64,000 nt of DNA. Origin: Corynebacterium confusum. Its GTDB lineage: Bacteria > Actinomycetota > Actinomycetes > Mycobacteriales > Mycobacteriaceae. Positions 9,216-18,859 of this stretch are shown here, one piece after another. The DNA is taken from positions 310,001 to 374,000 of the forward strand of contig NZ_CP047202.1 of assembly GCF_030408715.1 (NCBI RefSeq), in the 5' to 3' direction. A program made the translations under genes and the position numbers. Below the pieces are notes generated by a model. That model saw only the letters and a program-made list of their open reading frames with translations, was not told where the DNA came from and ran no database searches. Positions within the stretch are counted from its first letter, which is position 1. The number at the start of each line of letters is the position of its first letter.

Positions 9216-10112
9216 GTGACCCTCAAGATTGGCACCCGCGGCTCCCGGCTGGCCACCACCCAGGCCGGCCACGTGCGCGATTGGTTGACTGCGAACGGCT
9301 ACTCGGCCGAGCTGCACATCGTGACCACCGCCGGCGACGTGAACATGGCCCCGGTCGAGCGCATCGGCGTCGGCGTGTTCACCCAGGCGCTGCGCGAGGC
9401 GCTGCAGGCCGGCGAGTGCGACATCGCCGTGCACTCCTTCAAGGACCTGCCCACCGCCCCGGACGAGCGCTTCCGCCTCATCGTGCCCCAGCGCGAGGAC
9501 CACCGCGAGGCGCTCATCGCCCGCGACGGCCTGGCCCTGGCCGACCTGCCGGAAGGCGCGCGCGTGGGCACCTCCGCGCCGCGGCGCATCTCCCAGCTGA
9601 AGGCCCTGCGCCCGGACCTGGACATCCGCCCGCTGCGCGGCAACATCGAAACCCGCATGGGCAAGGTGACCACCGGCGAGCTGGACGCGGTCATGCTGGC
9701 CTATGCCGGCCTGGTGCGCGCCGGCTACGGCGAGCGCGCCACCGAGGTCTTCGAACCGGAGACCATCATGCCGGCCCCGGCCCAGGGCGCCCTGGCCGTG
9801 GAGGCCCGCGTCGACGATGAGGAGGCCGTCGCCGCCATCACCACGCTCCTAGACGCTGAGGCCATGGCCCAGGCCGCCGGGGAGCGCACCGTGCTCGCCC
9901 GCCTGGAGGCCGGCTGCACCGCCCCGGTGGCGGCCACCTCCCACCTGGCCGACGGGCAGATCACCGTCCGCGGCGGGGTCTTCGCCTTGGACGGCGCCCG
10001 CCAGATCCTGGCCGAGGCCACCGGCGAGGTCGAGCGCTCCGCGCAGCTGGGAGCAGAGGTCTCCGACTCGCTCTTTGCCCAAGGGGCGGCCGAGATTCTC
10101 GGCGAGAGCTAG
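9216..10112 (+). CDS. hemC: Hydroxymethylbilane synthase (porphobilinogen deaminase)
   Basis: Enzyme of 298 residues that joins four porphobilinogens into hydroxymethylbilane. It starts with [12 protein letters not shown], has the substrate loop [11 protein letters not shown], and carries the cofactor-attachment cysteine in [12 protein letters not shown]. It begins with GTG immediately after the hemA stop, with AAAGGA upstream as ribosome-binding site. Length is normal. Confidence 0.97.
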   Translation: MTLKIGTRGSRLATTQAGHVRDWLTANGYSAELHIVTTAGDVNMAPVERIGVGVFTQALREALQAGECDIAVHSFKDLPTAPDERFRLIVPQREDHREALIARDGLALADLPEGARVGTSAPRRISQLKALRPDLDIRPLRGNIETRMGKVTTGELDAVMLAYAGLVRAGYGERATEVFEPETIMPAPAQGALAVEARVDDEEAVAAITTLLDAEAMAQAAGERTVLARLEAGCTAPVAATSHLADGQITVRGGVFALDGARQILAEATGEVERSAQLGAEVSDSLFAQGAAEILGES

Positions 10113-10131
10113 GGATGAGCTAGGGATTTCG

Positions 10132-10159
10132 GCGCCCGCGAGTTTTTGATTGCGGGCGC
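10132..10159 (+). repeat. Inverted repeat after hemC
   Basis: GCGCCCGC (10132-10139) and GCGGGCGC (10152-10159) form an 8-bp stem with a 12-base loop. It lacks a T tract and sits upstream of a better terminator. Confidence 0.4.
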
Positions 10160-10226
10160 TGATTAATTTAAGGTGTATCTAGCACATGATCATTATGCAC
10201 TGATGATCCGGCCCCTCGAAAAGGCG

Positions 10227-10253
10227 TCCCGGGACCTGTGTCCTGGGATTTTT
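10227..10253 (+). terminator. Intrinsic terminator after hemC
   Basis: TCCCGGGAC (10227-10235) pairs with GTCCTGGGA (10240-10248), one G-U pair, 4-base loop, followed directly by five T. It separates hemC from hemD, which therefore probably has its own promoter in 10254-10418. Confidence 0.75.
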
Positions 10254-10418
10254 GGCCGTTAAATAGCCTTTCGACGAAGTAAGTTATCCTCCGCCATCCC
10301 AACGACACGGCGCAGCGAAATAACGGATTGGTCCTGCCACCACCCCGGCACCGACGGGGATTGGAAAGGTGGCATGGGGCCAGTTTTTCGCCGCCCCGAG
10401 ATTTTAGAAAAGAACCTT

Positions 10419-12158
10419 ATGAGCAATGCTGTGGGCACGAGCCAGGTAGAAGCGCTGGGCAAGATTATCTTTGTCGGCGCTGGCCCCGGGAACCCGGATC
10501 TGCTGACCGTGCGCGCCAGGGAAGTGCTGGCGCACAACTCGATTACCATCACCGATCCGGACGTGCTCGGTGGGGTCCGTGACATCGTGGGCACGGCACT
10601 GCCGGTCCCGCCGGAAAAGCTCGAGGCGGCCGAGGAAGAATACGCGCAGATGTGCGCGGACGCGAAGGCCGCGGGCGCGCGCCGCAAGCCGCCGCGCCCG
10701 GCCCCGCCGACCGCCGCCGATCTCCGCGAAATCCCGGAGGACGGCAAGCCGGGCGTTGCAGGTGCTGCCGAGACCAATGCGCAGGTGCTGCGCGCCGCGC
10801 TGGAGGAGGCCGCCGAGGTCAGCCGGGAAAAGTCCCTGCCGGAGCCCGGCGACGTGGTGCGCCTGGTGGCGGGCAACCCGCTTAACCGCGAGGCCATCAA
10901 GGCCGAAATCACCGCCGTGGCAGCTGCCGGCTTGGAGTTCCAGGTCGTGCCCGGCATGTCCCTGCCGTCGACCGTGCCCTCGTTCGCCGGCCTGGCGCTG
11001 GGCTCGACCTACACCGAGGCGGATCTCACCGCCGGGGAGATCGACTGGGACAAGCTGGCCGCCGCCCCCCAGCCGCTAGTCCTGCAGGCCACGGCCGAGG
11101 ACCTGCCGGTCATCGCCGTGCAGCTGACCGACCGCGGCTTGCCCAAGGAGACCGAGGCCTACGTGACCGTGCACGGCACGACCCGCCTGCAGCGGACCTT
11201 TGAGACCTCCCTGGGCATGCTGGCCAAGCTCGACGCGGAGCTACCCGGCCAGCTGGTGGTCACCCTGGGTCGCAGCTTCGACGACCGCTCCAAGTACTCC
11301 TGGTGGGAAAACCGCTCCCTCTACGGCTGGCGCGTGCTGGTGCCGCGCACCAAGGCCCAGGCCGGCCCCATGAGCGCCCGCCTGGCCTCCTACGGCGCCA
11401 TCCCGCAGTCGGTGCCGACCATCTCCGTGGAGCCGCCGCGTAACCCGGCGCAGATGGACCGCGCCATCAAGGGGATCGTGGAAGGCCGCTACAAGTGGGT
11501 GGTCTTCACCTCGGTCAACGCCGTCAAGGCTGTCTGGGACAAGATCGCTCAACTGGGCTTGGACGCCCGCGATTTCGCCGGCGTGCACCTGGCGGCCGTG
11601 GGGCAAAAGACCGCCGACGCCATCCGGGCCAAGGGCATGGTGCCGGAGCTGCAGCCCAAGCCCAACGCGCAGAACGCGGAGGGGTTGGTTTCCGTCTTCC
11701 CGAACTACGTCGAGGACATCGACGCCGTGGGCCGTGTGCTGCTGCCGCGCGCCGACATCGCCGGCGATGCCCTGGTCACCGGCCTGGAGGACCTGGGCTG
11801 GGAGGTCGACGACGTGGTCGCCTACCGCACCGTGCGCGCCGCCCCGCCGTCGGCGGAGGTCCGCGACATGATCAAGACCGGCGGCTTCGACGCCGTCACG
11901 TTCACCTCCGGCTCGACGGTGCGCAACCTGGTCGGCATCGCCGGCAAGCCGCACCAGCGCACCATCATCGCCTGCATTGGACCGTCCACCAAGGCCGCCG
12001 CCGAGGAGATGGGGCTGCGTGTGGACGTGGTCCCCGAGGTCGCCGACGTGCCCTCGCTTATCGATGCCCTGGCCGCCCACGTGGCCAACCTGCGCGCCGC
12101 CGGCCAGCTGCCGCCGCCGAAGAAGAAGCGCCGCGCGCGCCGTAAGTCCGCCAGCTAG
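10419..12158 (+). CDS. hemD: Uroporphyrinogen-III synthase fused to a SUMT-like domain
   Basis: Fusion protein of 579 residues. Residues 15-290 resemble uroporphyrinogen-III C-methyltransferase (CobA/SUMT): the first glycine loop [17 protein letters not shown] is intact and [18 protein letters not shown] matches a later block. However, the second SAM-binding motif, normally of the form VRLKGGDPFxFGR, reads [14 protein letters not shown], and a charged insert occupies about 70-140. Residues 300-560 are the HemD cyclase, starting [19 protein letters not shown] basic tail [12 protein letters not shown] ends the protein. The HemD half makes uroporphyrinogen III; the methyltransferase half may be inactive. 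ATG 10419 is preferred over an in-frame ATG 45 bases upstream. Confidence 0.93.
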   Translation: MSNAVGTSQVEALGKIIFVGAGPGNPDLLTVRAREVLAHNSITITDPDVLGGVRDIVGTALPVPPEKLEAAEEEYAQMCADAKAAGARRKPPRPAPPTAADLREIPEDGKPGVAGAAETNAQVLRAALEEAAEVSREKSLPEPGDVVRLVAGNPLNREAIKAEITAVAAAGLEFQVVPGMSLPSTVPSFAGLALGSTYTEADLTAGEIDWDKLAAAPQPLVLQATAEDLPVIAVQLTDRGLPKETEAYVTVHGTTRLQRTFETSLGMLAKLDAELPGQLVVTLGRSFDDRSKYSWWENRSLYGWRVLVPRTKAQAGPMSARLASYGAIPQSVPTISVEPPRNPAQMDRAIKGIVEGRYKWVVFTSVNAVKAVWDKIAQLGLDARDFAGVHLAAVGQKTADAIRAKGMVPELQPKPNAQNAEGLVSVFPNYVEDIDAVGRVLLPRADIAGDALVTGLEDLGWEVDDVVAYRTVRAAPPSAEVRDMIKTGGFDAVTFTSGSTVRNLVGIAGKPHQRTIIACIGPSTKAAAEEMGLRVDVVPEVADVPSLIDALAAHVANLRAAGQLPPPKKKRRARRKSAS

Positions 12159-12226
12159 GTAGGCCGGCCGGGGCAGGCCCTCGCCGGTGCTGCCGTGGCC
12201 GGGGGCGGGGATCTATGATTGTGGGC

Positions 12227-13213
12227 ATGACTTACGATTTTTCCCGACGTCCCCGCCGTCTCCGCCAGTCGCCTGCCATGCGCGAGATGGTGGCAGAAAC
12301 TCACCTGCAGCCGGCGGATTTCATCCTGCCGATGTTCATCGCGGACGGTATCGATAGCCCGCGGGAAATCCCCTCCATGCCAGGGGTCTACCAGCACACC
12401 GAGGACTCCCTGCTGAAGGCCGCCCACGAGGCGCTGGATGCCGGCGTCAAGTGTGTGGACCTCTTCGGCGTCCCCAAGCCCGAGGACAAGGACGCCACCG
12501 GCTCCCAGGCCTGGGATCCGGAAGGCATCTTGAACCGCGGCGTGGCCGCCCTGCGCAAGGAATTCGGCGACGACCTGCTGATTATGGCGGATACCTGCCT
12601 GGACGAGTTCACCAGCCACGGCCACTGCGGCGTGCTGGATGACAAGGGCCGCGTGGACAACGACGCGACCATCGAGCTCTACCGCGACATGGCCCGCGCC
12701 CAGGCCCGCGCCGGCGCCCACATCGTCAGCCCGTCCGGCATGATGGACGGCCAAATCGGCCAGATCCGCGAGGAGCTCGACGAGGCCGGCCACCAGGACG
12801 TGGCGATCATGGCCTACTCCGCCAAGTACGCCTCCGCCTTCTTCGGCCCCTTCCGCGACGCGGTCGGCTCCTCCCTGGAGGGCGACCGTCGCACCTACCA
12901 GCAGGACCCGGCCAACTTCCGCGAGTCCCTGCTGGAGGCCGAGCTCGACATGGACGAGGGCGCCGACTTCGTCATGGTCAAGCCCGCCCTGCCGTACCTG
13001 GATGTGCTGTCTGCCATCGCGGAGCGCTCGCCCGTGCCGGTGGCGGCCTACCAGGTCTCCGGCGAGTTCGCGATGATTAAGGCCGCCGGTCAGAACGGCT
13101 GGCTGGACGGGCACGCCGTGATGATGGAGGCGTTGACCTCCATTAAGCGCGCCGGCGCCGACCAGATCTTTACCTACTACGCCGTCGAGGCCGCCCGCGC
13201 CCTGCGCGGCTAA
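12227..13213 (+). CDS. hemB: Delta-aminolevulinic acid dehydratase (porphobilinogen synthase)
   Basis: Enzyme of 328 residues condensing two 5-aminolevulinates to porphobilinogen. Schiff-base lysines lie in [18 protein letters not shown] and [10 protein letters not shown]. The metal loop reads [15 protein letters not shown], so one of the three zinc cysteines of the classical site is an aspartate. ATG 12227 is chosen over the in-frame ATG 12215: TATGAT (12214-12219) is a good -10 box placed 7 bases before 12227, which indicates a leaderless mRNA and puts the earlier ATG inside the promoter. Confidence 0.96.
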   Translation: MTYDFSRRPRRLRQSPAMREMVAETHLQPADFILPMFIADGIDSPREIPSMPGVYQHTEDSLLKAAHEALDAGVKCVDLFGVPKPEDKDATGSQAWDPEGILNRGVAALRKEFGDDLLIMADTCLDEFTSHGHCGVLDDKGRVDNDATIELYRDMARAQARAGAHIVSPSGMMDGQIGQIREELDEAGHQDVAIMAYSAKYASAFFGPFRDAVGSSLEGDRRTYQQDPANFRESLLEAELDMDEGADFVMVKPALPYLDVLSAIAERSPVPVAAYQVSGEFAMIKAAGQNGWLDGHAVMMEALTSIKRAGADQIFTYYAVEAARALRG

Positions 13214-13304
13214 GACCGCGGCGGGGAGCGCTTAACCCGCGCATCCCCGCGCCCTTTCCGTTCCCGCCCCGCCCCAACCTCTCACCCGAAAGCACAGGTT
13301 TTTA

Positions 13305-14090
13305 GTGACTGAACCGCAAACTCCGCCCGCTGACCATCACCGGGGCCCGCAGCACCCGGCCGGCCAGCCCCGGACTCCGGGCAAGGCCCACCCGCACCGC
13401 TTTGAGGAGCCGGGCGGACGCTTCGAGAAATTCCTGGCCGCCCGCCCGGAGGCGGTCGGGTTGATGCTGGTGACGTGGAGCGTGGCCGTGGCCGGCGAGG
13501 CCATCCACCAGGTGCTCAACGTGGTGATGTCCGTGGTGAACGTGGACGTCATCAAGGCCAACGCCCGGCAGGCGGCCGGCGACCAGCTGGTACAGCTGGA
13601 AGCTCTGGGCGAGGGCGCGGTGACCATGGCTACCTTCCTGGCCGTGGGGATCTCGGCGCTGTTCTCAGCCGCCATCCTCGCCCTGTTGATCAGCCTGCTG
13701 GTCATGCTGACCAAGAACACCAAGCGTTCCGGGTTGGCCCGCCGGATCTGGTTCGCCTTCTCCCTGTACTTCGGCGTGCGCGTGCTGCTGGTCTTCCTGG
13801 CGCGCCCGACGGCCACCGATGTGCCAGACTGGTTGTACGTGGTGGACGGTTCCGTGCAGATCGTGGTCGGGGTCGCCGCCGTGTTGGGCCTCATCTTCAG
13901 CCTGCGCAACGAGACCCTGGACTACACCGGGGAGCTGGAGCAGTTGCGCCAGATGGAGCAGGATCTCAAGGAAGAGCAGGAAAAGCGCCGTGAGAAAGCG
14001 GAGCAAAAACAGAAGGAAAAGCAGGAAGAAAAGCAGGCTAAAAAGGGCCGGAAGACCAAGGAGCGCGAGAAGGAAAACCAGAGCTCATGA
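13305..14090 (+). CDS. Conserved membrane protein with charged C-terminal tail
   Basis: Protein of 261 residues with four predicted membrane helices, roughly residues 48-75, 103-132, 145-165 and 172-200, after a Pro/His-rich N terminus. The last 55 residues are almost entirely Glu, Gln, Lys and Arg and probably form a cytoplasmic helix or coiled coil. It starts with GTG 91 bases after hemB, and its stop overlaps the ATG of the next membrane protein (ATGA). Position between hemB and hemE is conserved in related actinobacteria. Function unknown. Confidence 0.8.
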   Translation: MTEPQTPPADHHRGPQHPAGQPRTPGKAHPHRFEEPGGRFEKFLAARPEAVGLMLVTWSVAVAGEAIHQVLNVVMSVVNVDVIKANARQAAGDQLVQLEALGEGAVTMATFLAVGISALFSAAILALLISLLVMLTKNTKRSGLARRIWFAFSLYFGVRVLLVFLARPTATDVPDWLYVVDGSVQIVVGVAAVLGLIFSLRNETLDYTGELEQLRQMEQDLKEEQEKRREKAEQKQKEKQEEKQAKKGRKTKEREKENQSS

Positions 14091-14545
14091 CCTACGGGAC
14101 CCCTGGATATAGCCCCGGACCATTCGACTACAACCGGGCCTCCCGGAAGGATTCGCGCTGGGACGGCTCAGTCTGCCCGCCCTCGCTGCGCTGGGCCTAC
14201 TGGGGCCTGGTGGCCGCCGCGGTGGTCATGCTCACCTCCGGCCTCGTCGCCTTCTTCGGCGGCCAGTCCGCCGGGATGCCGGCCGGGGACCAGCTGTTTG
14301 TGGCCGTGTCCAACGTGGTCGGCGCGCTGGTCATCTCCGTGGCCGCCGCGCAGCTCAGCGGCGGCAACAAGTGGGCCCGCCGGGTGTGCACCACGGTGGC
14401 CGCGCTGTGCATCTTCTTCAACGTCGCCGCCCTGGCCCTCGGCGTGGGCGGGATCGCCCTGCTGCTCATCCCCATCCTGCTGGCCGTCGCGATCCTGTTG
14501 ATGTTCCGCCCGACCGCCAATGAATTCATCCGGGAGCAGAACTAG
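14087..14545 (+). CDS. Conserved small membrane protein
   Basis: Protein of 152 residues with a 42-residue hydrophilic N terminus containing Pro, Gly and Trp, then four membrane helices packed into residues 43-140. It overlaps the preceding membrane-protein gene by 4 bases, so the two are coupled and may act together. No catalytic motif is visible. Function unknown. Confidence 0.78.
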   Translation: MTYGTPGYSPGPFDYNRASRKDSRWDGSVCPPSLRWAYWGLVAAAVVMLTSGLVAFFGGQSAGMPAGDQLFVAVSNVVGALVISVAAAQLSGGNKWARRVCTTVAALCIFFNVAALALGVGGIALLLIPILLAVAILLMFRPTANEFIREQN

Positions 14546-14604
14546 CTTTCTCCGGGCCGGGCGGATTAGCCGTTGGGCGCAAAGATGAACCATAATGGGG
14601 GATT

Positions 14605-15663
14605 ATGATGCGCCGTACCCTGACTGATGCCCCCATCCTCGACGCTGCCTGGGGACGCAGCCCTTCGCGACCCCCGGTCTGGTTCATGCGCCAAGCCGGG
14701 CGCTCGCTGCCGGAATACCGGAAGGTGCGGGAGGGCATCGGCATGCTCGACTCCTGCTTCATGCCGGAGCTGCTGGCCGAAATCACCCTGCAGCCGGTCC
14801 GCCGCCACGACGTGGACGCAGCCATCCTGTTCTCCGACATCGTGGTCCCGCTCAAGGCCGCAGGCGTGGGTGTGGACATCGTGCCGGGCCGCGGGCCCGT
14901 CATGGATCATCCGGTGCGCACGCGCGCGGACATCGACAACCTGCCCATCCTGGACCACGACGTGGAGCAGGTGCAGCAGGGCATTGCCCACATCCTGGAG
15001 GAGCTGACCGACTCGCAGGCGCTCATCGGCTTCGTGGGTGCCCCGTTCACCCTGGCCAGCTACCTGATCGAGGGCGGTCCGTCGAAGAACCACGAGCGCA
15101 CCAAGGCGCTCATGCACGCCGAGCCGGAGACCTGGCACGCGCTCATGCGCCGGATCGTGCCCACGGTGCAGGCCTTCCTGCACACCCAGGTCGAGGCCGG
15201 CATCGACGCCATGCAGCTCTTCGACTCCTGGGCGGGATACCTCAACGAGGCCGACTACCGGGAATTCGTCTTGCCGTATTCGCAGGAGATCCTCGCCGGC
15301 GTGGAGGGGATCATCCCGCGCATCCACTTCGGCGTGGGCACTGGCGAGCTGCTGCCCTCCATGGCCGAGGCCGGACCGGAGGTCGTCGGCGTGGACTACC
15401 GCGTGTCCATGGACGCGGCGGCCGCCCGCGTGCACGCCGCCCACGGCGCGCACTCCCTTCAGGGCAACCTGGACCCAGCACTGCTGTTCGCCGGCGACGA
15501 CGCCGTGCGCGCGGCCGTTCGCCGCATCCGGGACGAAGTCAAAAGCGCGCAAGCGGCCGGGCACGCGACCGGCCATGTCTGGAACTTGGGCCACGGGGTG
15601 CTACCGACCACCGAGGCAGACGCCATCACTCGCGCCGTGGCCATCATTCACGAGGAAGGCTAG
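14605..15663 (+). CDS. hemE: Uroporphyrinogen decarboxylase
   Basis: Enzyme of 352 residues that decarboxylates the four acetate side chains of uroporphyrinogen III to give coproporphyrinogen III. Signatures are PVWFMRQAGRSLPEYR near the N terminus, GFVGAPFTLASYLIEGG and LFDSWAGYL. Two ATG codons in a row occur at 14605 and 14608. CATAAT (14591-14596) lies 8 bases before 14605, compatible with a leaderless start. hemY follows after 8 bases. Confidence 0.97.
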   Translation: MMRRTLTDAPILDAAWGRSPSRPPVWFMRQAGRSLPEYRKVREGIGMLDSCFMPELLAEITLQPVRRHDVDAAILFSDIVVPLKAAGVGVDIVPGRGPVMDHPVRTRADIDNLPILDHDVEQVQQGIAHILEELTDSQALIGFVGAPFTLASYLIEGGPSKNHERTKALMHAEPETWHALMRRIVPTVQAFLHTQVEAGIDAMQLFDSWAGYLNEADYREFVLPYSQEILAGVEGIIPRIHFGVGTGELLPSMAEAGPEVVGVDYRVSMDAAAARVHAAHGAHSLQGNLDPALLFAGDDAVRAAVRRIRDEVKSAQAAGHATGHVWNLGHGVLPTTEADAITRAVAIIHEEG

Positions 15664-15671
15664 GAATTTTC

Positions 15672-17099
15672 ATGCGCATTGCAATCATCGGTGCCGGGCT
15701 GGCCGGGCTGACCGCTGCCTACGAGCTTCGCGGCGAGGACCGCCAGGTCGACGTCTTTGAGGCCGCCGGGCGCATCGGCGGCAAGCTCTATACCGTGCCG
15801 TTTAACGACGGGCCCACGGACATGGGCGCGGAGGCGTTCCTGGCGCGGCGGGAGGACGCGGTGGAATTCTTCCACTCGTTGGGCCTGGCCGACCAGCTGG
15901 TCACTCCGTCGGGCAAGCGCTCCCTGGTCTATTCGCAGGGCGAGCTGACCAACCTGCCCGCCCCCAGCGTGATGGGCATCCCGGGCAACTCGGAGGTCGT
16001 CGCGCACCTGGTCTCGGAGGAGACCTGCCGCAACATCGACAACGAGGAGCCCTTCGGGTGGGAAATCGGCGGCGATGTCTCCTTGGGCCAGTTGGTGGCC
16101 CAGCAGTTCGGTCAGGACCTGGTCGACCGGGTCGTCTCCGCCCTGCTGGGCGGGGTCTACTCCTGCGCGGCCGAGGACCTCGGCCTGCGCGCGACGATCC
16201 CGAAGCTCGCCGCGGTGCTGGACGATCAAGCCGCCGACAGCAAGGTCACGCTGACCGGCGCGGTCGCCGAATACTTCCAGCGCATGAAGGCCCAGGCGGA
16301 GAAGAACCAGCCCGCCGGGGCGGACAAGGACGCCCAGCCGAAGGCGGTCTTCAACACCTTCCGCGGCGGCTACGCGCAGGTCTACGACACGCTGGCGGAA
16401 AAGTCCGGCGCGGACATCTATGTCGACACCTTCATCAGCGCCGTGGAGAAGAAAGACGACGGTTTTTGGCTCACCGGCGGCGGTCAGCCGGCGCAAAAGC
16501 CCTACGACCGCGTGGTCATCGCCACCCCGGCGCCGACCACGGCCCGCCTGCTTGCCAAGGTCGCCCCGGCCGCGTCCGAGGCCCTAAGCCCCGTCAAGCT
16601 GGCCAGCTCCGTCGTGGTGGGCCTGAAGTTCGACTCCATCACCGACCCGGAGGGCAACTCGCTGCCGGACAACTCCGGCATCTTGGTCGCCGCCGATCAG
16701 CCGGGCGTGCACGCCAAGGCGTTCACGCTGTCTACTAACAAGTGGCCGCACCTGGCCGAGCGCCTGCACGGCGGGGCCCTGGTGCGCGCCAGCTTCGCCC
16801 GCTTCGGCGACGACTCCCTGGTCCGTGCTGAGGAAGACCAGCTGGTGGACTACGCCCTCGATGATTTGCAGTCGATTACGGGCTTTGACGGGCGCGCGGC
16901 CGGCGTGGGGGAGATCTTCACCCAGCGCTGGTTTGGCGGCCTGCCGCGCTTCGATGCCACGCACCTGGCCACCGTGGAGGCCGTGCGCGAAGAACTCGCC
17001 GACGTCGCGGGCCTCGAGGTCACCGGCGCCTGGGCCGGCGGCGTAGGCGTGCCGGACGTTATCGCTGATGCCCGCGCGGCCGCCGCCCGCTTGGCCTAA
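15672..17099 (+). CDS. hemY: Coproporphyrinogen III / protoporphyrinogen oxidase (HemY/CgoX)
   Basis: FAD enzyme of 475 residues. The dinucleotide-binding motif IIGAGLAGLTAAYELR opens the protein, with GGKLYTV and DMGAEAFLARR after it; the C-terminal FAD contact region includes WAGGVGVPDVIADARAAA. In actinobacteria this family oxidises coproporphyrinogen III to coproporphyrin III in the coproporphyrin-dependent heme route; it was earlier annotated as protoporphyrinogen oxidase. It sits 8 bases after hemE and shares its transcript. Confidence 0.93.
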   Translation: MRIAIIGAGLAGLTAAYELRGEDRQVDVFEAAGRIGGKLYTVPFNDGPTDMGAEAFLARREDAVEFFHSLGLADQLVTPSGKRSLVYSQGELTNLPAPSVMGIPGNSEVVAHLVSEETCRNIDNEEPFGWEIGGDVSLGQLVAQQFGQDLVDRVVSALLGGVYSCAAEDLGLRATIPKLAAVLDDQAADSKVTLTGAVAEYFQRMKAQAEKNQPAGADKDAQPKAVFNTFRGGYAQVYDTLAEKSGADIYVDTFISAVEKKDDGFWLTGGGQPAQKPYDRVVIATPAPTTARLLAKVAPAASEALSPVKLASSVVVGLKFDSITDPEGNSLPDNSGILVAADQPGVHAKAFTLSTNKWPHLAERLHGGALVRASFARFGDDSLVRAEEDQLVDYALDDLQSITGFDGRAAGVGEIFTQRWFGGLPRFDATHLATVEAVREELADVAGLEVTGAWAGGVGVPDVIADARAAAARLA

Positions 17100-17117
17100 G
17101 TTGGGTCAAGCACCGAT

Positions 17118-17957
17118 TTAGTTCACGTCGCGGAAGACGAAAATCGAGGAGAAGTCCTTGTTGCCGTGGCCCATGGCCTGCTGTTCCTCGAAGTTGGCGA
17201 TGGCCGCGGCGACCGCCGGCAGCGGCTTGTTGGAGGTCTGCGCCATCAGCTTGGCGTCCTTGCACAGGGCGTCAACGGTAAAATCGCCCGGCTCCGGGTT
17301 GCGCTCGCCGAGGATGAACGGGGCCTTCATGTTCTTCATGAATGCCAGGCCGGTGATGTCGAGCATCTCCAAAATGACCTCGGGGTTCAGCCCCTCGGAC
17401 TCGCCCAGGTGCAGAGCCTCGAGCACACCCTCGGCGGTGACGGCCAGCGCCAGATTGGCCAATAGCTTGCCAACCGCAGCGATGGGGGCGGACTCCACGC
17501 CGATGAGCTTGTTCGCGCCGGCCCACGGGGTGACCAGGTCCATGACCATCTCGCGGCGCTCGTCGTCCGGGGTGCCCACGTACACGCCCAGCGTGCCCTC
17601 GCGGGCCGGGCCCAGGCTGCCCACCACCGGCGCGGCGACGTAGGTCTCCACTGCCGCGGCGAATTCCCGCGCGGCGTCCGGGGAGACCGTCGTGGTATCC
17701 ACCCAGGTGATTCCCTCCGGGATGAGGTCGGCCTCCACGACGACCTCGCGAATATTGTCCGGCCCGAACAGGGAAGTGCAGACAACCTCCGCGTCAGCCA
17801 CAGCCTCTTCCGGGCTGGTGGCCAGCTGCGCGCCCTCATCAACGAGCGGCTGTGCCTTCTCAGCGGTGCGGTTCCACACCGTGACCTCGTGGTCCTTCAG
17901 CAGGTGGCGGGCCAGCTCCGAGCCCATACGCCCAGCTCCTAGAAATGCAATCTTCAT
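17118..17957 (-). CDS. NAD(P)-dependent beta-hydroxyacid dehydrogenase family oxidoreductase
   Basis: Protein of 279 residues in the 3-hydroxyisobutyrate/6-phosphogluconate dehydrogenase family. It begins with the Rossmann motif FLGAGRMGSELARHL, has substrate-loop residues PVVGSLGPAREGTL, and the catalytic lysine of VGKLLANLALA. ATG 17957 is used because the cofactor motif starts at residue 4; an ATG at 17969 would add four residues. The substrate cannot be deduced. It is convergent with hemY. Confidence 0.85.
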   Translation of the reverse strand: MKIAFLGAGRMGSELARHLLKDHEVTVWNRTAEKAQPLVDEGAQLATSPEEAVADAEVVCTSLFGPDNIREVVVEADLIPEGITWVDTTTVSPDAAREFAAAVETYVAAPVVGSLGPAREGTLGVYVGTPDDERREMVMDLVTPWAGANKLIGVESAPIAAVGKLLANLALAVTAEGVLEALHLGESEGLNPEVILEMLDITGLAFMKNMKAPFILGERNPEPGDFTVDALCKDAKLMAQTSNKPLPAVAAAIANFEEQQAMGHGNKDFSSIFVFRDVN

Positions 17958-18221
17958 GCCCTCCAGCATGCCAGTTTTAGTGCTCCGGCGTGGTTGAGGG
18001 GTAAGACTAGATTGGTTTTCGCACCGCGGTGAGAAGATTATAGGTGAAACCCCAATTACGAGGGAACAACCAGTATTGCAATATCCTATGGCGAACATTT
18101 AATCGGCAATCACCCCCATGGGGGGGTAATTTGCAAAATGGCCAACTGGCCCTTGACCTAAAAGCGTGATCGCCATAAGTTTTAAGAAGTAAAACTAAGT
18201 AGTATTTTGGGAGGGATAGTA
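17958..18221 (+). other. AT-rich divergent region at edge of low-GC segment
   Basis: A 264-base gap between divergent genes, clearly richer in A and T than the flanking heme genes. It contains the palindrome ACCCCCATGGGGGGGT around 18112-18127 and a TAGTAT box near 18199 that could drive the downstream phospholipase-like gene. No other gene is seen. The composition shift marks the left edge of a probable acquired segment. Confidence 0.45.
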
Positions 18222-18794
18222 ATGGATATCGAACGTAGGGTAAACAATGTGGTTTGGGTACTGCTTTCTGTTGCTGTGGTGACATTTATGTCCGTTTCTG
18301 TCGGAGTTGAGGCCCAAGCCGAGCCGGTAGAGAATGCTGAATCGAGTGGTCAGTTTCCAAGTGAGCTTGAAATTCTTAGCACGATTGACGAGTACATAGT
18401 TTCGGAGTCACACGGATCAGTCCGTTTCGATGCGGAGCGAGCTATAGAAGACGGAGTTGATTCCCGCATCGTAGAAATTGGATCCCAAGCTAACGAGATG
18501 ATGGCTGATCAGAACTCTGAAAGATCAGATCGTCAACGGCGGGACTTAAACCCTGGGAATTACGGTAGGTGGTGTGGAAAGAATAACTCTGGTCCTGGAG
18601 AGCCGATTAATTCACTTGATCGGGCATGTATGGGGCACGATCACTGCTTAAACATTAAGCGCCCGGACTGTGACTGTGACCGTGAGTTCGTAAACAAACT
18701 TCGAGAAATTCGGAAACAATACTCAGGGTGGGCTCGCACATACCTCGAAGCTGCCATAGTGGTAGTTCCGCGGTGGCATGGCTGCAAGGTATAG
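18222..18794 (+). CDS. Secreted phospholipase A2-like protein
   Basis: Protein of 190 residues. Residues 1-33 form a signal peptide (hydrophobic core VVWVLLSVAVVTFMSVSVGV, cleavage likely after AQA). A spacer follows, then a compact phospholipase A2 core: YGRWCGKNNSGPGEPIN (114-130) resembles the calcium loop, and LDRACMGHDHC (132-142) carries the catalytic His-Asp pair H139-D140. Six cysteines (118, 136, 142, 150, 152, 188) could form three disulfides. Family members hydrolyse the sn-2 ester of phospholipids. GGGAGG 7 bases before ATG 18222 fixes the start. Base composition is far from that of the neighbours, suggesting transfer. Activity is inferred. Confidence 0.8.
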   Translation: MDIERRVNNVVWVLLSVAVVTFMSVSVGVEAQAEPVENAESSGQFPSELEILSTIDEYIVSESHGSVRFDAERAIEDGVDSRIVEIGSQANEMMADQNSERSDRQRRDLNPGNYGRWCGKNNSGPGEPINSLDRACMGHDHCLNIKRPDCDCDREFVNKLREIRKQYSGWARTYLEAAIVVVPRWHGCKV

Positions 18795-18859
18795 GAAGAT
18801 TGCAACGAGTGCCGCAAAGGTGGGTAGCGTTGAAGCGAGTTCCGGTAGGGGAGAAGGCC

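Noticed and set aside
11241..12080. A 279-codon minus-strand frame inside hemD
   Set aside because: Antisense shadow, His/Gly/Val-rich, with no domain.
17033..18130. A fuller N terminus for the 17118-17957 oxidoreductase, starting at 18098
   Set aside because: The extra 47 residues precede the cofactor motif that should open the protein and include low-quality sequence; ATG 17957 gives the usual family length.
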